DNA from: Candidatus Methanoplasma sp.
GTDB taxonomy: Archaea > Thermoplasmatota > Thermoplasmata > Methanomassiliicoccales > Methanomethylophilaceae
DNA length: 62,669 bases
Direction: 5' to 3'
NCBI GenBank assembly: GCA_031261625.1
Contig: JAISJG010000009.1
Coordinates: 1 to 62,669 of the forward strand
Position 1 is the stretch's first letter. Each line of letters begins with the position of its first letter. Shown here piece by piece: positions 35,538-45,225 of this stretch. The notes below the pieces were generated by a model. That model was not told where the DNA came from. It searched no databases and saw nothing but the letters and a program-made list of their open reading frames with translations. Made by a program: the position numbers and the translations under genes.

Positions 35538-36578
35538 TCAGTGAGTGTGTTTGGTAAGCTTTATCTCCAACAGGACATGGCTGTCTGTTGTTAATTTATC
35601 AAGAACTACAGAAGTGTCCGCTGCGAGCGAGTAGTTGTACAGAACTCCGCTGGTGGATCCTATCTCTAAGGACAGATTCACGGACCCCGATCCGAGATAG
35701 TTGCTGTAGCTGGTATTGTACTTGTATACCTTGGTATCCGAGTCCGAAGTTCCGGGTGAGGAGCTACCGTCCAATACATCCTTCAGCTGCTTCAACGAAT
35801 CACCGAACAGATTGTAGTTCGCAGTTGTCGATATGTAGTATTCCACTGTAGCAGAGGTGCCGTACTGTTCCTTAACAGAATCAGGGACGCCGTCGGGCCA
35901 TTTGATGTCCGTCTTGACAGTAAAAACATATTTTCCGCCTGCAGAATCCGCAATACAGGATATTGTTATCTTACCGTCGTATTGTGCTTTGGTGGTTTTT
36001 CCATCAAAGGTACTCTCGACACTCAATTTGTATGAATACTCATAAGACTCACCGACATTCTCGGAAGGCGCATCGGTTGTGATTTTCACATTGCTTGTTG
36101 CAGAGTCGTACGCATATACCGTACCGGATACCTTGAGATCGGATATCGCATATGCTCCGTCGATCTTCTTTGTGCTGACCTCTACGGATTTGCCGCTGAT
36201 GGTGGCATTCCATGTCAGAACAAGATCGTCTCCTGATCCGCTGCTGGTGTATCCTTCATCCGTGTTCAATTTCCCGTCTGATTTATTCACTACCAGGAAT
36301 GTGTCACCGTCGGTCGATTTTAATTTTACGTTGAAGATCGTCTTGTCTCCGCTGTTACCGATGACCTCGGTCTTGAGGGTCGAACCGTCTGCCGCCTTGT
36401 ACACGTACGACGAACCTACGCTCGGTCCTGCGATAACGCTGTTATCGTCGTTCGAGTTGTCCGATCCGCTGACCGCGACATATACGGCGACACCCGCACC
36501 GGCAATGACTACCACAACGACCAACAATATGATGATCGTGGCGATGCCTGTCCTGTCTTTGTTCAATTTGTTCATCAT
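35538..36578 (-). CDS. Anchored surface protein, paralogue 2
   Basis: 346 residues with the same layout as its neighbours: N-terminal TGIATIIILLVVVVVIAG helix, then VYKAADGST, VNKSDGKL, STKKIDGAYAISDLKV and a C-terminal beta-rich part. A secreted surface role such as adhesion or envelope is likely but not shown. The 5' region shares a promoter-like block with paralogue 1. Confidence 0.72.
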   Translation of the reverse strand: MMNKLNKDRTGIATIIILLVVVVVIAGAGVAVYVAVSGSDNSNDDNSVIAGPSVGSSYVYKAADGSTLKTEVIGNSGDKTIFNVKLKSTDGDTFLVVNKSDGKLNTDEGYTSSGSGDDLVLTWNATISGKSVEVSTKKIDGAYAISDLKVSGTVYAYDSATSNVKITTDAPSENVGESYEYSYKLSVESTFDGKTTKAQYDGKITISCIADSAGGKYVFTVKTDIKWPDGVPDSVKEQYGTSATVEYYISTTANYNLFGDSLKQLKDVLDGSSSPGTSDSDTKVYKYNTSYSNYLGSGSVNLSLEIGSTSGVLYNYSLAADTSVVLDKLTTDSHVLLEIKLTKHTH

Positions 36579-36626
36579 AGGCTATTCCCCCTGGAATGAA
36601 TCCAGTTGGAGTGAACACATCCTCGC

Positions 36627-36650
36627 GAGTATAAGAAACCGACTATCGAC
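36627..36650 (-). repeat. Promoter-like block, copy 2
   Basis: Second copy of the block upstream of paralogue 2; it matches copy 1 at all but one position. A further shared block (GGTTTCAA..GGTTT..AATGGTTTT) lies beside each at about 35452-35485 and 36690-36720. Confidence 0.55.
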
Positions 36651-36723
36651 GTTTTCATCATATGGAATGAAAATCAAAAATGTAAACGGTTTCAAAAGGT
36701 TTCCTAATGGTTTTGGATCCGCT

Positions 36724-37746
36724 TCAGTCGGTGTGTTTGATGAGTTTTATAGATACTCCGTTCGCGGTCGTGGAACTGAGGACCGTGGTGGTCTCATTGA
36801 GCGAATATCTGTAGAGAATATCATTGGGAGAACTTACCTCGAGCAACATATTAAGGGTCAGAGTCACGCTGGACATGTTGTAGTATGAGATGTGCGAGTA
36901 TATCCTCGTGTCCTCTCCGTTTGAAGTTCCCGGTGTGTATTCCGAGTCCAATCTGTCAAGATTCTTCAATGTCTCGCCGAACAGTTCGTATCCTGCACTC
37001 TCTGTTACATAATATTCCAAAGAAGAGGTGTCATCGAACCGTGTCTTCACGGAATCGGGGAAATCATCGGGCCATGTTATTTCCTTCTTGACGGTTATGA
37101 TATATTTCCCGTTCACTGCATCCGCAAGGCGGGTAATAGTTATCTTGCCTTCCGTGGTCGTTTTGAAGCCGGCAGTAGTGTTGTAGTATATCTCGTACGA
37201 ATACTCGTAAATCTCCCCTACTTTCTCGGATGCCTCGTCGGATGTTATGATGACTTTGCTTGTTTCCGGGTCGAAAACATATGTCTTATCCGATATTTTG
37301 AGGTCGGATATCACATATGCTCCGTCGATCTTTTTCGTGCTTACCTCTGCGGATGTGCCACCGAGGATTATGTCCCATGTCCGGACGGGATCGTCCTCGG
37401 ACCCGTCTGTCGTGCAGTCCGCGTTGACATTAAGTTTTCCCGTGGCTTTATCCACAACGAGGAATGTGTCTCCGTCGTATGATTTCAGTCTGATATTGAA
37501 AACTGTCAGACCGTTGCTGTTTCCGACGACTTCGGCACCGATGGTCGAACCGTCCTCCGCTTTGTACACATATAATGAACTTATGCAGGGCCCGGCGATC
37601 ACTGTTTTTTCTTCCGGTTCATCGGAACCGGAGCCACTGATCGCAATAAATGCGACCGCTCCTGCACCGACGATGACGATAACTACGACCAATAATACAA
37701 TGATAGTAGCGATACCTGACCCGTCCCTGCTCATTTTTCCTATCAT
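36724..37746 (-). CDS. Anchored surface protein, paralogue 3
   Basis: 340 residues, closest to paralogue 2 (VYKAEDGST, VDKATGKL, STKKIDGAYVISDLKI). One N-terminal helix (GIATIIVLLVVVIVIVG), then the extracellular domain. Its upstream DNA lacks the block shared by the other two and may have its own control. First gene of the tandem set in transcription order. Confidence 0.72.
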   Translation of the reverse strand: MIGKMSRDGSGIATIIVLLVVVIVIVGAGAVAFIAISGSGSDEPEEKTVIAGPCISSLYVYKAEDGSTIGAEVVGNSNGLTVFNIRLKSYDGDTFLVVDKATGKLNVNADCTTDGSEDDPVRTWDIILGGTSAEVSTKKIDGAYVISDLKISDKTYVFDPETSKVIITSDEASEKVGEIYEYSYEIYYNTTAGFKTTTEGKITITRLADAVNGKYIITVKKEITWPDDFPDSVKTRFDDTSSLEYYVTESAGYELFGETLKNLDRLDSEYTPGTSNGEDTRIYSHISYYNMSSVTLTLNMLLEVSSPNDILYRYSLNETTTVLSSTTANGVSIKLIKHTD

Positions 37747-37913
37747 GTGATCTCCGAATATTTATCCTAATCAGGAAATAATAAGAATATTGTGCGTATT
37801 TGAAACATCGTATCGATGTTCTCCATAACATCGCAATAAAGGTCGGATGCAGAGTAGGGACTGAATAATGAAAAATAAGATAAAGACGACGGCCGGAGCC
37901 GCCGTTTTAAAGT

Positions 37914-39107
37914 TTAGATGAGTTCCTCGAAGCCTTCGACGACCTTGGGGAATTTCTCTTTGATGACCTTCAGGAGGTTGTATACGTTGACCTCTTTGAT
38001 GTCCGATCCGGAGATGAGCTTCACAAGCTCATCGATCGTGTCGTCATCGAGCTCTGCCAACCTTTCCTTGGCCATCCAGTTCCTGTAGAGCTTGTCCTCC
38101 ATCCTGTCGCGCCACAACTTCTCATACGGAAGAAGTGCTTTCTTGGAGAAGTCCCCGGTCTTGGCCGCTTCGACTATTACCTTTCCTGCGTACATTCCTG
38201 TTCTGCAGGCGTGGCATATACCTCCGCCGGTGATCGGGTCGATGATCCTTGCCGCATCTCCTACAAGTATGAGGTTATCGTCCACTGCACAATCGAGTCC
38301 CGGGCATGTAGAAACCATTCCGCCCACGATCTCCAGCGACTGAGCACCTTTGAATCTCGGATCCGTCGCGACGAATTTGTCAAGATAGACTTTAGCATCG
38401 GCGTTCTTGCAACGGGTTCCCATTACACCTATTCCGACATTCGCCACTCCGGGTCCCTTGGGGAATATCCAGAGATATCCGCCGGGTGCGACCGAACTTC
38501 CGATTATGAACTCGCAGTAGTCTGGATCAATATCGATGTTGACCATCCTGTACTGGATACATGAACATATGTCGTTGAGCTTCAGGCTCGTGTCGAGCCC
38601 TGCCCATCTTGCGACCTGGGATTCGAATCCGTCGGCTGCGATAACGACCTTGGCGCGGATCTCTATCTCCTCGCCGAGGTGTCTTGCCTTCACACCTACG
38701 AGTTTCCCTCCCTCCCTTATGACATCGGTGGCGGATGTGCGCAGAAGGATCTGTGCACCTGCCTCCGCAGCCTGTTTTGCCAACGCTTTATCGAAAAGGT
38801 GTCTCTCGAGGACGTATCCGACCTCGGATCCGGCCTTGCTCTCGTCGAGCTTGAACGTGTGACCGCTCGGGGATCTGATGACGGCACCGACCATGTCGGC
38901 ACATATCCATGCCGGGTCCGGCGTGATGCCCACTTCCTCGAGCCATTTCTTCGAAACACCCTCGGCGCATCTGAGCGGCGCACCGATCTCGGCTTTCTTC
39001 TCTATCAGGATTGTCTTGAGTCCGCCCTGGGCACAGAATTTCGCAGCCATGCTGCCTCCCGGACCGCCTCCGACTATGACGACGTCCGCTGTAAGGACTT
39101 TGGTCAT
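37914..39107 (-). CDS. Geranylgeranyl reductase family protein (lipid saturase)
   Basis: 397 residues. The FAD-binding motif is VVIVGGGPGGSMAA at the start, and GDAARIIDPITGGG is the second nucleotide motif of the family. Archaeal members reduce the double bonds of digeranylgeranylglyceryl phospholipids. The ATG overlaps the ferredoxin stop (ATGA), so it is translated with the likely electron donor. It is the last gene of an apparent lipid operon with the tetraether synthase-like gene. Confidence 0.9.
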   Translation of the reverse strand: MTKVLTADVVIVGGGPGGSMAAKFCAQGGLKTILIEKKAEIGAPLRCAEGVSKKWLEEVGITPDPAWICADMVGAVIRSPSGHTFKLDESKAGSEVGYVLERHLFDKALAKQAAEAGAQILLRTSATDVIREGGKLVGVKARHLGEEIEIRAKVVIAADGFESQVARWAGLDTSLKLNDICSCIQYRMVNIDIDPDYCEFIIGSSVAPGGYLWIFPKGPGVANVGIGVMGTRCKNADAKVYLDKFVATDPRFKGAQSLEIVGGMVSTCPGLDCAVDDNLILVGDAARIIDPITGGGICHACRTGMYAGKVIVEAAKTGDFSKKALLPYEKLWRDRMEDKLYRNWMAKERLAELDDDTIDELVKLISGSDIKEVNVYNLLKVIKEKFPKVVEGFEELI

Positions 39108-39277
39108 GCTTTGGCCTCCAGTTCGAGAGCGTGTACGGGGCAGAGCTTTACGCATCTTCCGCACCTGGTGCATTTGCTGTTGAATTCCAGAACGAAATCG
39201 TTAAGGAATATCGCATTGACGGGACACGATCCTACGCATCCTCCGCAGTGCAAACATTTGTTCAGATCTACTTTCAT
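39104..39277 (-). CDS. 2[4Fe-4S] ferredoxin of the lipid operon
   Basis: 57 residues. Two classic cluster motifs, C8-x2-C11-x2-C14-x3-C18P and C36-x2-C39-x2-C42-x3-C46P, fill the protein. GGAGG lies 8 bases before the ATG. It overlaps the reductase start by 4 bases and lies 18 bases after the radical SAM gene. It probably feeds low-potential electrons to both neighbours: double-bond reduction and radical SAM cluster activation. Confidence 0.92.
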   Translation of the reverse strand: MKVDLNKCLHCGGCVGSCPVNAIFLNDFVLEFNSKCTRCGRCVKLCPVHALELEAKA

Positions 39278-39295
39278 TGTGCATCCCTCCTTAAT

Positions 39296-40918
39296 TCATG
39301 CCTTCTGGTCTTCCGGCACGACGAGTGCGGCTTCCAATTCCTCGGCACCTTTCTTGTTCTTCTCTTTCCACTCTGCAAGTGGGATGGAGAACTTCTTCTC
39401 GATCTCCGCACGGTACTCCGGTCCGCCGTTGTAGGCGCAGAACGGGATCACCTGGCAATCGGGTGTGATGTAGTGGACACCGCAGCGTCTCACCCTCTCG
39501 ATATCGTAGTTGAACGAGTCCTGGAAGTGCATTCCGCCGAAGAACATCATCTTCCATGAGAAATCCGCAAGTGTGGACTTGGATTTGGCTCCCATGATGG
39601 ACATGATCGTCTTGGTGAACTGTTTCTTGCTCACTCCGTCGGGAAGTTCCGACTCGATGATGGATTTGTTGAGGAGTTTCAGCACCTTGAACGCATAAAA
39701 TTTCTTGAACGTCGCATCCCTGGCCTTTGAGGATATCTCCGTGAGCCCGGTTGTGAACTGGTCCACATCGATGAACCTGGGGAAGGGTATGGCCTTTCCT
39801 TTGCTGTCGATGAATATGTATGTCGCTATTCCGCAGTGAGGGTGCGTGGTGAATGTCACCTTGCTCTCACCGAGGATGATGGATGCGAAATCGGATATCG
39901 GTGCAACTACCGGGACGGGGTACCAGTCGTCCTTCGTCGCGTATCCTGTCTGTTCGTTGAATGATTGTACGAGGTCTGGAAGAGTGAATCTTCCTACGGA
40001 TACCTCTTCGCGTGTGATCCTTCCCGTGAATGCCACAGGCTGGAAGTTCACACCTCTGATCACATCCGAATGATCGAATGCGAAGTGGACTATATCACCG
40101 ATCTGGTGGTCGTTGACACCTCTGACGAGTGTGGGCACAAGGACGATGGACGGACATTTTCCGGTCTCTTCCTTGAGTTTCCTGCAGTTAGCGATGACGT
40201 CGAGCTTCACCTGGAACATCTTCCTGTCCCTGGCCTGAAGATAGATATCGTCGGTCACACCGTCAAATGAAAGGTATATCGTGTTGAGTCCCGCCTCGGA
40301 TGCGGCCTTCAGAAGGTCGTATTTCCTGGCGAACTCTATTCCGTTGGTCGCTACCTGTGTCTGGGCGAACTTTCTGTCGTGGGCGGCCCTGATGATCTCC
40401 ACGAATTGCGGGTGGATCGTCGGCTCTCCGCCGGAGAACTGAACGGCTGTGCACTTTATGGGCTCTTCCGCCCTGAGTGCATCCAGCATTTTACAGACAG
40501 TTTCGAAATCAGGCTCGAAAACATAACCCTGCTGGTTCGCGTTGGCGAAACAAATGGGGCAGTTCATGTTGCATCTGTTGGTGAGGTCGATGTTGGCGAG
40601 AGCTGTGCATGTGAGCATGTCCACCCTCTCATCTTTCACAAAGACGTGTACATTGTCCCCTTCTTTCAGATTCTTATCGAGGGGATTGCGCAGCCCTACT
40701 CCGTCGTGGGCATATTTCTCGGCCTTGAGGAACAGTTCTGCGTCCGACCAGTAGACGTCGCAGAATTTCCCGTGTTCTGGACAGGTTTTGTCCATGTAAA
40801 CTTTGCCATCCTTTTCGAAAAGGGTGGCATCCAGGATCTTTCCACATTCCGGACAAACCGATTGGGTCTGTTTAGGAAGGCCCTTCTTGACTGCATAGTC
40901 TTGCATTGTCGAAGTCAT
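39296..40918 (-). CDS. tes: Tetraether synthase-like radical SAM enzyme
   Basis: 540 residues. The core cluster motif C116-x3-C120-x2-C123 (CNMNCPIC) is intact, and SGGEPT is the SAM-binding glycine motif. The N-terminus (VCPECGKILDATL, then TCPEHG) and C-terminal cysteines match the MJ0619/Tes family, which joins isoprenoid chains of archaeol lipids to make glycerol tetraethers. Neighbouring ferredoxin and geranylgeranyl reductase genes support a lipid role. I chose ATG 40918; GTTTATATG about 32-40 bases upstream is the likely TATA box. Confidence 0.85.
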   Translation of the reverse strand: MTSTMQDYAVKKGLPKQTQSVCPECGKILDATLFEKDGKVYMDKTCPEHGKFCDVYWSDAELFLKAEKYAHDGVGLRNPLDKNLKEGDNVHVFVKDERVDMLTCTALANIDLTNRCNMNCPICFANANQQGYVFEPDFETVCKMLDALRAEEPIKCTAVQFSGGEPTIHPQFVEIIRAAHDRKFAQTQVATNGIEFARKYDLLKAASEAGLNTIYLSFDGVTDDIYLQARDRKMFQVKLDVIANCRKLKEETGKCPSIVLVPTLVRGVNDHQIGDIVHFAFDHSDVIRGVNFQPVAFTGRITREEVSVGRFTLPDLVQSFNEQTGYATKDDWYPVPVVAPISDFASIILGESKVTFTTHPHCGIATYIFIDSKGKAIPFPRFIDVDQFTTGLTEISSKARDATFKKFYAFKVLKLLNKSIIESELPDGVSKKQFTKTIMSIMGAKSKSTLADFSWKMMFFGGMHFQDSFNYDIERVRRCGVHYITPDCQVIPFCAYNGGPEYRAEIEKKFSIPLAEWKEKNKKGAEELEAALVVPEDQKA

Positions 40919-41054
40919 GGTACCAATACCCAGATTTACTGGGCACATATAAACACTTGCAATATTTTGTGCGCCTGTTCTATACGCGCGAGCCGAATAC
41001 GTATACTAACTGTAGTCTTAACCTTATATTAGCCTGAAAAACAAAACACCCGTT

Positions 41055-44000
41055 ATGAGGAAAAAATCATCGTACAGATGCAACAATTCGAACAAAGGAC
41101 AGATGCCGTTCGCCATTATCGCCGTTACACTGCTGATACTAGCATCGGCCTACGGAGTGGTCGCCACCCAAGTAAAGGACAGCGAGAACAACACCGAGAA
41201 CGTGGTCGTGGAATTGAATTCCCTTGAGGATGCCATCGTGGCGGCGGAGGCCGCCGTCGACAGAGGTCTCGGTGAGATCATCTTCGAAATATCCACGGAC
41301 CCGGACGGCGGGACACTGGAAAAAAGAGAGGAAGCATACGAATCCCGTGCGGCAGGATGGATGTCCGCGGAGTTCCCCGACAGGATCGGCGGGGTCTCGA
41401 TCACACTTTTGGACTACGACACCAAACTTGCCGCAGAATCCCTGAAACTGTCTACCGCGGACAGCATCTCCGAAGGTTTCACGCCCTCGTATCTGCGTGC
41501 ATCCGGGCATTTCAATGCCAGGTACATCTCCGATTCCGGGGTCTCGACAAGAACGACGGGGATCTCCACGGACGGCAGTTGCGCCCTTCCCCTCGTAGCG
41601 GAACAGGGTTCTCTTTTCGAGAACATGATCTCCGGGGACGGATCGGTCCTTTCACAGATGATATCATACCAACTCACGGCACTGGCACAGTACAGGGTCC
41701 TGAACGGATACGGATCGACGGCGGAATACGGCGACATGGGCACCATGTCCATACTGACCGTCAAAGACGTCACCGCGGCATACCTCAGTTCTCTGAATGC
41801 GATAGAGATGCTTACGTTCCGCACCTCTCCCGAAGGTGTCCTTGAGAAACATTCCAAGCTCGATCTCGCCGACGGTCTGATAGCAAAGGACGGATACATC
41901 GAGATGGACATCTCCGCAATGTACTCTCAGGCACTGGTATCCATCACAGACGATCTCGCTTTGAAATGGCTTGACTATTTTTACGGGAACCTTATCTGTA
42001 ATGCCGTAGACGCCATTCTGGATTTCGGCAACAACACCCTTGATTCCATAAGGGGATTCTTCAACGGGAAGAACAACTTCAGCGCCGGACCCTACATAAA
42101 CACGATAATGGTGGACAACGGATACGGCTCGACCAATTACCAGTACCTGTACAGCGGGAAGAGTTTTGCTGTCAAGGTCCCTTCGACGTCCATACAGGCG
42201 AAGACGGAAGACAGCACGCAGACCCTGGACATCGACGGTTTCTCCGTCAACATCCCTTATCCCAACGTCGATCTGATGTCCTGGCACGGCATCTCGAAAT
42301 TCAAGAGCGATTACCGTGCAGAGACCAACGAAGTAAGGGAATGGTTCAGAAGCATCATAGCCGATGCGGCCGTCCAGATAGGACAGTCGAAAGCCTTCGG
42401 TACCGTGAGATTCAGCGTCGATATGTACGATGACGAAGCATTTTTGGATACGGTCTCCAGAATGGTCGCGGAATCCATAGACAACGGAAGTGCGAATGTC
42501 GAGAGGATAATGACCAGCGCAATAGCCAATCAGACCATAATCGACCCATTCTACGCGAAGATCTATGAAGTGATCTCGGAGAACGCCTACGCCATATACG
42601 GGGTCGATACCTTCGAATCCGGAATAAGATCATCGCTTGAAAGTTCGATCTCCGAAAGACTGAATGAAAAATACGGTACGATCCTCGATCAGACCGTGGT
42701 GACAAGGCTTGCGGATTCGGTTATAGATTCTTACGAAATATCCTCCGCAGTGAACGGATACCGTGCCGCCGTGGATGAAACGGTCAGAATGTTCGATGCG
42801 CTCAACAAGGTCCCCGGCGGCCAGAGCGGAACGATCAAGAAGATCTGTACTGCCATCGTAAAGGGCGGACTTACTCTGGAGGACATGTTCGTGGATGTCC
42901 CGTTGCGCATCAAAGGGTTGTGCGCGGAAGTCGCCGAGAACATGAAGATCAACGCATACTACGGTGTAACCGATATGCCGGACACCGACCGTTTCCTTCT
43001 GGTGGACGGGGACGGGAACACATCGATCGAGAAACTTTCAGTGACACACAACCTGTCACCTAAGGTCACCGTCGGCAACCCAAACGACAATCTGAAGGAC
43101 AATATGCATTACGTCGGATTCAACGACAAGACCGGTGCTTCGTACAGCTCCGCATTCTCGGTGCATCTGACGGATGTTCTCGAATACACCGCGCAGAGCG
43201 CAGGGACACTGGAAAACTCGATGAAAATAAACGATTCGGCAATGAGAGGATCGGTAAACATCGATGTCGACATAAAAATAGTCGTTGCCAGCGGATGGGG
43301 ATTGGCAGGCGTCAGGGATTACAAAGCCAGCAACAACATTCTCAGCGATGTCTGGAACGCTTTGATAAAACTCCTCGACCCGATACTCGAACCTCTCCGC
43401 AAGGTCATGTCCATGATAATGGATGTTCTTTCGGTTCTGAACTCCGCACTTATGGAGGTCGCGAAATATGTTGCGAAGATCGTAGAGAAACTCTACTCGG
43501 CACTTATGGACCCCCTCGAAGCGATCAAGAACTTCATCGAAGAGAAACTTAGCGGATTCTTCAACTCTGTTCTTGAGAGCGCCGTAGAGAAGGTCCAGGC
43601 CATAGTCGGTATCGATCTGAACAAACAGACGGTCGGTTTCTCGTTCATGGGATTCACTATCACGTTCACAACAAAAATGGCCACCTGGGTCAAAGACACA
43701 AAGACCCTGTTGACGGTGACCATGGGCGTCGTGTTCGATAAGATCTCCATTCTCGGTTCGATAACCGTGAAACAGAAAGGTTCTGGTTCCAACAAACAGA
43801 TGTTGTTGGACGGCACTTTGGAGATAGCAGGAAAGGATTGGAACGTGAAGGCCTCGTTCGATCCTCTGATGAAGTCGACCAAACACATGATCACCATGTC
43901 CGGTATCGTCAAGGGAATAAAATTCGACGTTCTCATGCCGGATCTGGTACAGTACCAGCAGATCGAACTTTCACTGAGCGACGTCGGAGGAGTCGGAGTG

Positions 44001-45140
44001 TTACTTTCGAACATCCCCATACCCATACCGGGAATGAAAGCCTCGATAGACGCCGGGATCAATCTGAAATACAACATACCGTTCGATACGGGGATACTGA
44101 TCAACGAATTCGAACTGAATCCCGCGGGTAACGATAAAAGCGAGGAATGGGTGGAGATCTACAACGCCACATATTCCTCCGTCGACCTTGAAGGCTATAC
44201 TATTCATGCAGGCTCGAACCCGACCACCAAAGTGTTCAAAATAACGGATCTGACACTTGCGCCCGGACAGAGAGAGGTCATCTATCTTCCGGGATCGTTC
44301 CTGAACAATTCCGGATCAGGCCTGCTGTCGTCCGGGGAAACGGTCATACTCAAGTCCCCCACGGGGGAAGTGATCGATAAAACGCCTGCGAAAAAGGACA
44401 CCGATAACGACGAACGCACATGGCAGAGAGCTGCGGATGCCGCATCCGACTGGGTGTTCTCTTCCGGTACGCCCGGACTGTCGAACGGGGGCGGTATTAT
44501 CGGCGGAGATATGATGAAAGCGCAGATCATCAAGATATTCACCGCTTCGGCAACCAAAACCCTGGGAAAGTTGGGTACTCTCAAGAGCGTGGATGATCTG
44601 TCCAAATTCTTCCAGATAGCGCTACAGGATGCCATCGATACTGCAATAGAGTTACTTGCCGGATGTCTGATCGAAGCGTCGATATTCTTCTCTTTGGATA
44701 TCACGGAAGCGACCTCCACGGCCTGCGGGGGCCTGAGAGTGGCATTGTCGATCGGATCGGATATGATCGAGGACTGTCTGAAATATCTGGTGGGGGAGAT
44801 CGAATCCTTGCTGTTCAACATGGAGAATCCTTACGGACTCAAACCGAAGACCATTCTGGCAGAGGATCTGTATCTCGGGGTCACGGTGTACATGGGGATG
44901 ACCGCACCGAAATTCCTGAAGAATCTGGACTCGTACCCGAAGACGAAGATCGGAGTGCACATCTCTACGAATGTCGCCGGGCTCATGAAGATATTCGGTA
45001 AGGACCTGGGAAAATGGCAGGTGAATGCGGGCGTGCTCCTGATGGACTGTCCGACCGCGATAATCCCGTCCGCGCTAAATCCGGACAAGACCCTTCACTC
45101 GGACCTTTGGCTGGTGCGTGCCACCTTCGTTCCCGCGTAA
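41055..45140 (+). CDS. Giant surface protein with lamin-tail domain
   Basis: 1361 residues. A basic N-terminus, then one hydrophobic helix (GQMPFAIIAVTLLILASAYG, about 16-35) that looks like a pilin-type or membrane anchor. A long helical region follows, with amphipathic segments (about 760-860). A lamin-tail (LTD) domain starts near 1013 (INEFELNPAG, EEWVEIYN, GYTIHAG) and runs to about 1140. It is likely an extracellular cell-envelope protein. Not otherwise recognised. TTATATTAG near 41025 is a likely TATA element. It is divergent from the lipid operon. Confidence 0.7.
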   Translation: MRKKSSYRCNNSNKGQMPFAIIAVTLLILASAYGVVATQVKDSENNTENVVVELNSLEDAIVAAEAAVDRGLGEIIFEISTDPDGGTLEKREEAYESRAAGWMSAEFPDRIGGVSITLLDYDTKLAAESLKLSTADSISEGFTPSYLRASGHFNARYISDSGVSTRTTGISTDGSCALPLVAEQGSLFENMISGDGSVLSQMISYQLTALAQYRVLNGYGSTAEYGDMGTMSILTVKDVTAAYLSSLNAIEMLTFRTSPEGVLEKHSKLDLADGLIAKDGYIEMDISAMYSQALVSITDDLALKWLDYFYGNLICNAVDAILDFGNNTLDSIRGFFNGKNNFSAGPYINTIMVDNGYGSTNYQYLYSGKSFAVKVPSTSIQAKTEDSTQTLDIDGFSVNIPYPNVDLMSWHGISKFKSDYRAETNEVREWFRSIIADAAVQIGQSKAFGTVRFSVDMYDDEAFLDTVSRMVAESIDNGSANVERIMTSAIANQTIIDPFYAKIYEVISENAYAIYGVDTFESGIRSSLESSISERLNEKYGTILDQTVVTRLADSVIDSYEISSAVNGYRAAVDETVRMFDALNKVPGGQSGTIKKICTAIVKGGLTLEDMFVDVPLRIKGLCAEVAENMKINAYYGVTDMPDTDRFLLVDGDGNTSIEKLSVTHNLSPKVTVGNPNDNLKDNMHYVGFNDKTGASYSSAFSVHLTDVLEYTAQSAGTLENSMKINDSAMRGSVNIDVDIKIVVASGWGLAGVRDYKASNNILSDVWNALIKLLDPILEPLRKVMSMIMDVLSVLNSALMEVAKYVAKIVEKLYSALMDPLEAIKNFIEEKLSGFFNSVLESAVEKVQAIVGIDLNKQTVGFSFMGFTITFTTKMATWVKDTKTLLTVTMGVVFDKISILGSITVKQKGSGSNKQMLLDGTLEIAGKDWNVKASFDPLMKSTKHMITMSGIVKGIKFDVLMPDLVQYQQIELSLSDVGGVGVLLSNIPIPIPGMKASIDAGINLKYNIPFDTGILINEFELNPAGNDKSEEWVEIYNATYSSVDLEGYTIHAGSNPTTKVFKITDLTLAPGQREVIYLPGSFLNNSGSGLLSSGETVILKSPTGEVIDKTPAKKDTDNDERTWQRAADAASDWVFSSGTPGLSNGGGIIGGDMMKAQIIKIFTASATKTLGKLGTLKSVDDLSKFFQIALQDAIDTAIELLAGCLIEASIFFSLDITEATSTACGGLRVALSIGSDMIEDCLKYLVGEIESLLFNMENPYGLKPKTILAEDLYLGVTVYMGMTAPKFLKNLDSYPKTKIGVHISTNVAGLMKIFGKDLGKWQVNAGVLLMDCPTAIIPSALNPDKTLHSDLWLVRATFVPA

Positions 45141-45225
45141 TAACCGCGCACGAGACCGTCGGAAAAACCTCTTACAATTCTCTTATTTCACGCTCTTTAT
45201 TATAGAGGATGCATATCTCCATAGC

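Noticed and set aside
38600..38640. tRNA-like GGGATTCGAATCC stretch
   Set aside because: It lies within the geranylgeranyl reductase gene and has no cloverleaf around it.
41055..45140. Frameshifted fusion of several genes
   Set aside because: One uninterrupted frame with consistent codon use and a single N-terminal anchor indicates one large protein.
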